Shown here one piece after another: positions 61,148 through 64,000 of a stretch of DNA of 64,000 nt; position 1 is the stretch's first letter, and the number at the start of each line of letters is the position of its first letter. Under the pieces are notes generated by a model. It ran no database searches and had not been told where the DNA came from. It was given only the letters and a program-made list of their open reading frames with translations. The DNA comes from Xanthomonas sacchari (lineage in GTDB: Bacteria; Pseudomonadota; Gammaproteobacteria; Xanthomonadales; Xanthomonadaceae). Position numbers and translations under genes: made by a program. The DNA lies in assembly GCF_024266585.1 (NCBI RefSeq), contig NZ_CP100647.1, positions 375,001 to 439,000 of the forward strand, in the 5' to 3' direction.

Positions 61148-61492
61148 TCACAGGTACATTTCCGCATTTTCCATCAACGCAACGACGATCACGAGAAACG
61201 AGGTGGGAAGATGTTTTGAGAGTTCAACCATCTTGAACTCCAGTTTGGCGCGGGAATCGACAGGCATTCTTGGCACGGGTGCATCGAGCCCGAGCGCGAG
61301 CCAGTCCAGGCTGACGTGCAGCGCCTTGCTTAAAGCCTGCAGATGGGAGCGATTAGGTGAGAAGCTTTCATTGCGCTCCCAGTGACCAATCGTGGCGCGA
61401 TTGACCCCAATAAGCTTCGAGAGCTGGGTTTGCGATAACCCTCGGCTTTTACGTGCGGAGCGAATTCTGCTCGCGATCGAGTCGGCATTCAT
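61148..61492 (-). CDS. XRE-family transcriptional regulator
   Basis: 114 aa. The N-terminal helix-turn-helix is clear: SARKSRGLSQTQLSKLIGVNRATIGHWERNE, then LQALSKALHVSLDWLALG. The C-terminal part is short with a hydrophobic SFLVIVVALMENA end. It binds DNA as a dimer. Lying upstream of the peptide cluster on the same strand, it may control it. The ATG giving MNADSIAS is used; it directly follows AAAAGG. A longer in-frame start exists upstream. The gene is less GC-rich than the flanks. Confidence 0.88.
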   Translation of the reverse strand: MNADSIASRIRSARKSRGLSQTQLSKLIGVNRATIGHWERNESFSPNRSHLQALSKALHVSLDWLALGLDAPVPRMPVDSRAKLEFKMVELSKHLPTSFLVIVVALMENAEMYL

Positions 61493-61761
61493 CCTTTTGC
61501 CTGGCCCCCAGCCTGGATTGATTTGAGCCTGAGGCTCATGACATTCAGTCAGTCGGTTGGCGATCATACCGCGTGGGAACAGAACGCTTCGATGAATTTT
61601 GTGATTTTTATCCCATTTCAATTTTGAGTTGGGTGGCCAGTGAAGCAGCCCAGTGCTTTGCCCCCGACGACGGCGGGACTCGCCGATGGCAGCCGGCCAC
61701 GCGTCTGCTGTGCCGGCAGAGTGCGGCAGACCAATGCGGTCACCTGCGCCTTTTCAGGTGG

Positions 61762-63255
61762 CTAATCCGCCGGCACCGTGCGCCCGCTGGCCCAACTGCG
61801 CAAGGCCTGCACCTGTTCGGCCATCAGCACCGACAGCGGTCGGGTAGTGCGGATCTCCTGCATCAGCAGATCGGTGTCCAACGGCCGCTGTTCGGCGTGC
61901 GCGGCATACAGTCCGGAGACGATCGCCTGCTCGATCTCCGCGCCGGAGAACCCGTCGGCGGCGGCGGCCAAGGGCGACAGCGCGAACGCGTCGGCGTGCA
62001 GCTGCCGCCGGGTCAGATGCAGGCGCAACAGCTCCACCCGCGCCTGCGCGTCGGGCAGGTCGACGAAGAAGATCTCGTCGAAGCGGCCCTTGCGCAGCAG
62101 CTCGGCCGGCAGCTCGTGTACCTGGTTGGCGGTGGCGACGATGAACACTCCGGCGCTGCCGTCGGCGCTGCCGCGTTCGGCCATCCAGGTCAGCAGCGTG
62201 CCGAGCACGCGCCGCGACACGCCGCCGTCCTCGCCGCCGCTGGCCAGGCCCTTCTCGATCTCGTCCATCCACAGCACGCACGGCGCCAGTTGCTCGACCG
62301 CGGCCAGCGCGTCGCGCAGGTTCTTCTCGGTCTCGCCGTGGTACTTGGCGTACAGCGCGCCCATGTCCAGGCGCAGCAGCGGCACGCCGAACCCGGCCGC
62401 GGTGGCCTTGGCCAGCATCGACTTGCCGCAGCCCTGCACGCCGAGCAGCAGCACGCCCTTGGGCGGGTCCAGCCCCGGCGGCGCGGTGCCGGCGAACACC
62501 GCGCGGCGCTGCGTGATCCACTGCTTGAGCCGGCGCGCGCCGGCCACGTCCTCGAAGCGCGTGGCATCGTTGTCGTATTGCAGATGGCCGCTGCGGTTGA
62601 GCAGTTCGAACTTGAGCTTGGCCAGCTGCGGCAGGTCCGCGGCGTTGAGCGCGCCGTCGGCGTAGATCAGTTGCCGGGCGATGCGCCGCGCGTCGATCAG
62701 GCTGAGCCCGCGCAGGTTGCGCAGGATCTGCTTGACGGCGTCGCTGTCGACCTCGACCCGGCGCCCGCCGAACTCGCGCGCGTAGCCCTGCGCTTCCTCC
62801 TGCACCATCTTCAACAGCGCGTTGGCGTCGGGCAGGCGCGGATTGAAGCGCGTCGCCAACGCTTCGAGTTCGGGCGGCAGTTCGATCCGCGTCCCGATCA
62901 GCACCAGCACGTGCGGCTGGCAGTGGCGGCGTTCGACGATGTCGCGCAGCAGGCGCTGGTGGCTGGCGTAGCCCAGGTACGGGGTGACGTCGAGCAGCAG
63001 GTAGATGCCGCGCTGGTCGGCCTGCTTGATCGCCTGCAGCGCGGCGCTGGCGTCCGGCGGCCCGCTCGGCGGGTCTTCGCGGTCCAGGTCGATGCGGCGC
63101 AGGCCCTCGGTGATCGACCAGCGGTGCAGGGCGCGCCAGACCTGCATCAGCGCCTGCCGGAACAGATCGACGATGCGCGCCTCTTCCTGCGTCTCGATCA
63201 CGATCAGGGGCGTGTTGGCGCGGATCAGCGCGACCAGGTCCTGCAGCTCGCTCAT
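61762..63255 (-). CDS. AAA+ family ATPase (Ycf46-like)
   Basis: 497 aa. The N-terminal half (about 1-235) is a degenerate ATPase-like domain (LVALIRANTPLIVIETQEE, DVTPYLGYASHQRLLRDI). The C-terminal AAA+ module has Walker A GVQGCGKSM, Walker B CVLWMDEIEKG, sensor 1 VATANQ and arginine finger region LLRKGRFDEIFFV. Architecture matches the Ycf46 subgroup, whose cellular role is not settled. The ATG giving MSELQDLV was chosen since it begins the conserved domain. Confidence 0.92.
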   Translation of the reverse strand: MSELQDLVALIRANTPLIVIETQEEARIVDLFRQALMQVWRALHRWSITEGLRRIDLDREDPPSGPPDASAALQAIKQADQRGIYLLLDVTPYLGYASHQRLLRDIVERRHCQPHVLVLIGTRIELPPELEALATRFNPRLPDANALLKMVQEEAQGYAREFGGRRVEVDSDAVKQILRNLRGLSLIDARRIARQLIYADGALNAADLPQLAKLKFELLNRSGHLQYDNDATRFEDVAGARRLKQWITQRRAVFAGTAPPGLDPPKGVLLLGVQGCGKSMLAKATAAGFGVPLLRLDMGALYAKYHGETEKNLRDALAAVEQLAPCVLWMDEIEKGLASGGEDGGVSRRVLGTLLTWMAERGSADGSAGVFIVATANQVHELPAELLRKGRFDEIFFVDLPDAQARVELLRLHLTRRQLHADAFALSPLAAAADGFSGAEIEQAIVSGLYAAHAEQRPLDTDLLMQEIRTTRPLSVLMAEQVQALRSWASGRTVPAD

Positions 63256-63396
63256 GGCATCGGAAGGCGAAGGGGGCCGCCACGATAGCAAGCCCGGCGC
63301 CGGCCGGCGTGCTGCCGGCCGTCGTGCTGGATGTTGACTACCGGCTGACGTAGGGCCGGTGTACGCTCCGGCTTCTTCCCCGGAAGCGAGGCGTGC

Positions 63397-64000
63397 ATGA
63401 AGACGATCCTGGTGGCCGGCTCCAAGGGCGGCGTGGGCAAGACCACGGTCGCCACGCACCTGGCGGCGTTCTATGCGCTGGCCGGCAAGCGCACGGTGTT
63501 GGCCGATGCCGATCCGCAGGGCTCCTCGACGCGTTGGGCCGAACGCCGCGCCGGGCTGGACAGCGCGGTGCTGCCGATCGACGCCAGTCGCAAGCGCACC
63601 TGGCGCGCGGGGCTGCCCGACGACGCGCAGCGGGTGATCGTCGACGCCGCCGCCGGCGCCATGGCCGAGGATCTGGCGCACTTCCTCGACGAGGCCGACG
63701 CGGTGGTGGTCCCGGTGATGCCGTCGGCGCTGGACATCGACGCCACCGTCGGTTTCCTCAACACCCTGGCCAAGGTGCCGCGGGTGCACCAGCGCAAGCT
63801 GCCGGTCGGGCTGGTGCTCAATCGCAGCAAGCCCTGGACCCACGCCACCCAGCAGGCGTTGGAGATGCTGGGCCAGTGGCCGTATCCGGTGGTGGCGCAA
63901 CTGCGCGACAGCCAGGCCTACGTGGTGCTGGTGGGGCTGGGCCGCAGCCTGTTCGATTACCGCTCCGCCCAGGTCCGCGACCACCAGCAGGACTGGGAAC
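63397..64000 (+). CDS. ParA-family (MinD-like) ATPase, 3' end outside window
   Basis: The first 201 codons are in the window with no stop. [23 protein letters not shown] is a deviant Walker A, followed by the A' motif [15 protein letters not shown] and IVDAAAGAM. The family works in DNA or protein-complex positioning. The short ATP-binding domain and [19 protein letters not shown] resemble orphan ParA-like proteins. The gene is divergent from the AAA+ ATPase. Confidence 0.93.
   Translation, partial: MKTILVAGSKGGVGKTTVATHLAAFYALAGKRTVLADADPQGSSTRWAERRAGLDSAVLPIDASRKRTWRAGLPDDAQRVIVDAAAGAMAEDLAHFLDEADAVVVPVMPSALDIDATVGFLNTLAKVPRVHQRKLPVGLVLNRSKPWTHATQQALEMLGQWPYPVVAQLRDSQAYVVLVGLGRSLFDYRSAQVRDHQQDWE

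Noticed and set aside
60662-61385. Possible small genes between the precursor peptide and the XRE regulator
   Set aside because: Several overlapping frames on both strands, none with a ribosome binding site, signal or recognisable motif.

Overview
The window is a chromosome segment from a high-G+C gammaproteobacterium of the Xanthomonadaceae, most likely a Xanthomonas. The pointers are two effectors carrying the XVIPCD type IV secretion signal (known only from Xanthomonadales), a tandem array of small GH5 cellulases, a TonB-dependent receptor, and abundant REP-like elements containing GGAGCGGCTTCAGCC.

Layout. 1-2728: 3' part of a 23S rRNA gene, 5S rRNA and the rRNA operon terminator. 3125-9093 (all minus strand): an alginate-lyase-family protein, a protein with two methylglyoxal-synthase-like domains, and three paralogous secreted GH5 endoglucanases. 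9419-15491: gltD and gltB (glutamate synthase), separated by an inverted-repeat spacer. 15684-18591: topoisomerase IB between two I78-type inhibitor lipoproteins, then a small Cys-rich protein. 18676-22595: an SDR oxidoreductase and LigD (NHEJ ligase) with a DUF3606 protein. 22788-28277: a TonB-dependent receptor divergent from a BlaI/BlaR1-like regulatory pair with twin operators. 28300-31916: the mrfAB-type DNA repair pair. 32122-38739: an antibacterial type IV effector/immunity island with one intact pair and one pair in which both genes are broken. 38837-46396: GH43 glycosidase, MFS transporter, EcsC-family protein, NYN/LOTUS protein, DUF938 methyltransferase and a glycine-zipper protein. 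46807-52571: giant indolepyruvate ferredoxin oxidoreductase, a TPR-like secreted protein and an auxin-efflux-type carrier. 52441-61492: a putative peptide-modification (RiPP-like) cluster. 61762-64000: an AAA+ ATPase and the start of a ParA-family ATPase.

How the genes work together. The 52441-61492 cluster is the most unusual part. A 105-residue precursor-like peptide with a His/Asp-rich segment is followed, on the same strand and with overlapping genes, by an HExxH protein resembling the aKG-HExxH peptide beta-hydroxylases, an unrecognised 297-aa protein, a SAM-methyltransferase-like protein, and two FtsX/MacB-type ABC permeases with no ATPase gene. A 225-bp MITE-like element and an exported M3 metallopeptidase come next. 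An XRE regulator lies upstream. The region is visibly less GC-rich than its flanks, which suggests acquisition. The 32122-38739 island looks like inter-bacterial warfare genes in turnover: immunity lipoproteins sit directly upstream of the effectors, and the GH19 lysozyme effector is frameshifted while its putative immunity gene carries an in-frame stop.

All family assignments come from reading motifs in the translated sequence. No database search was run.
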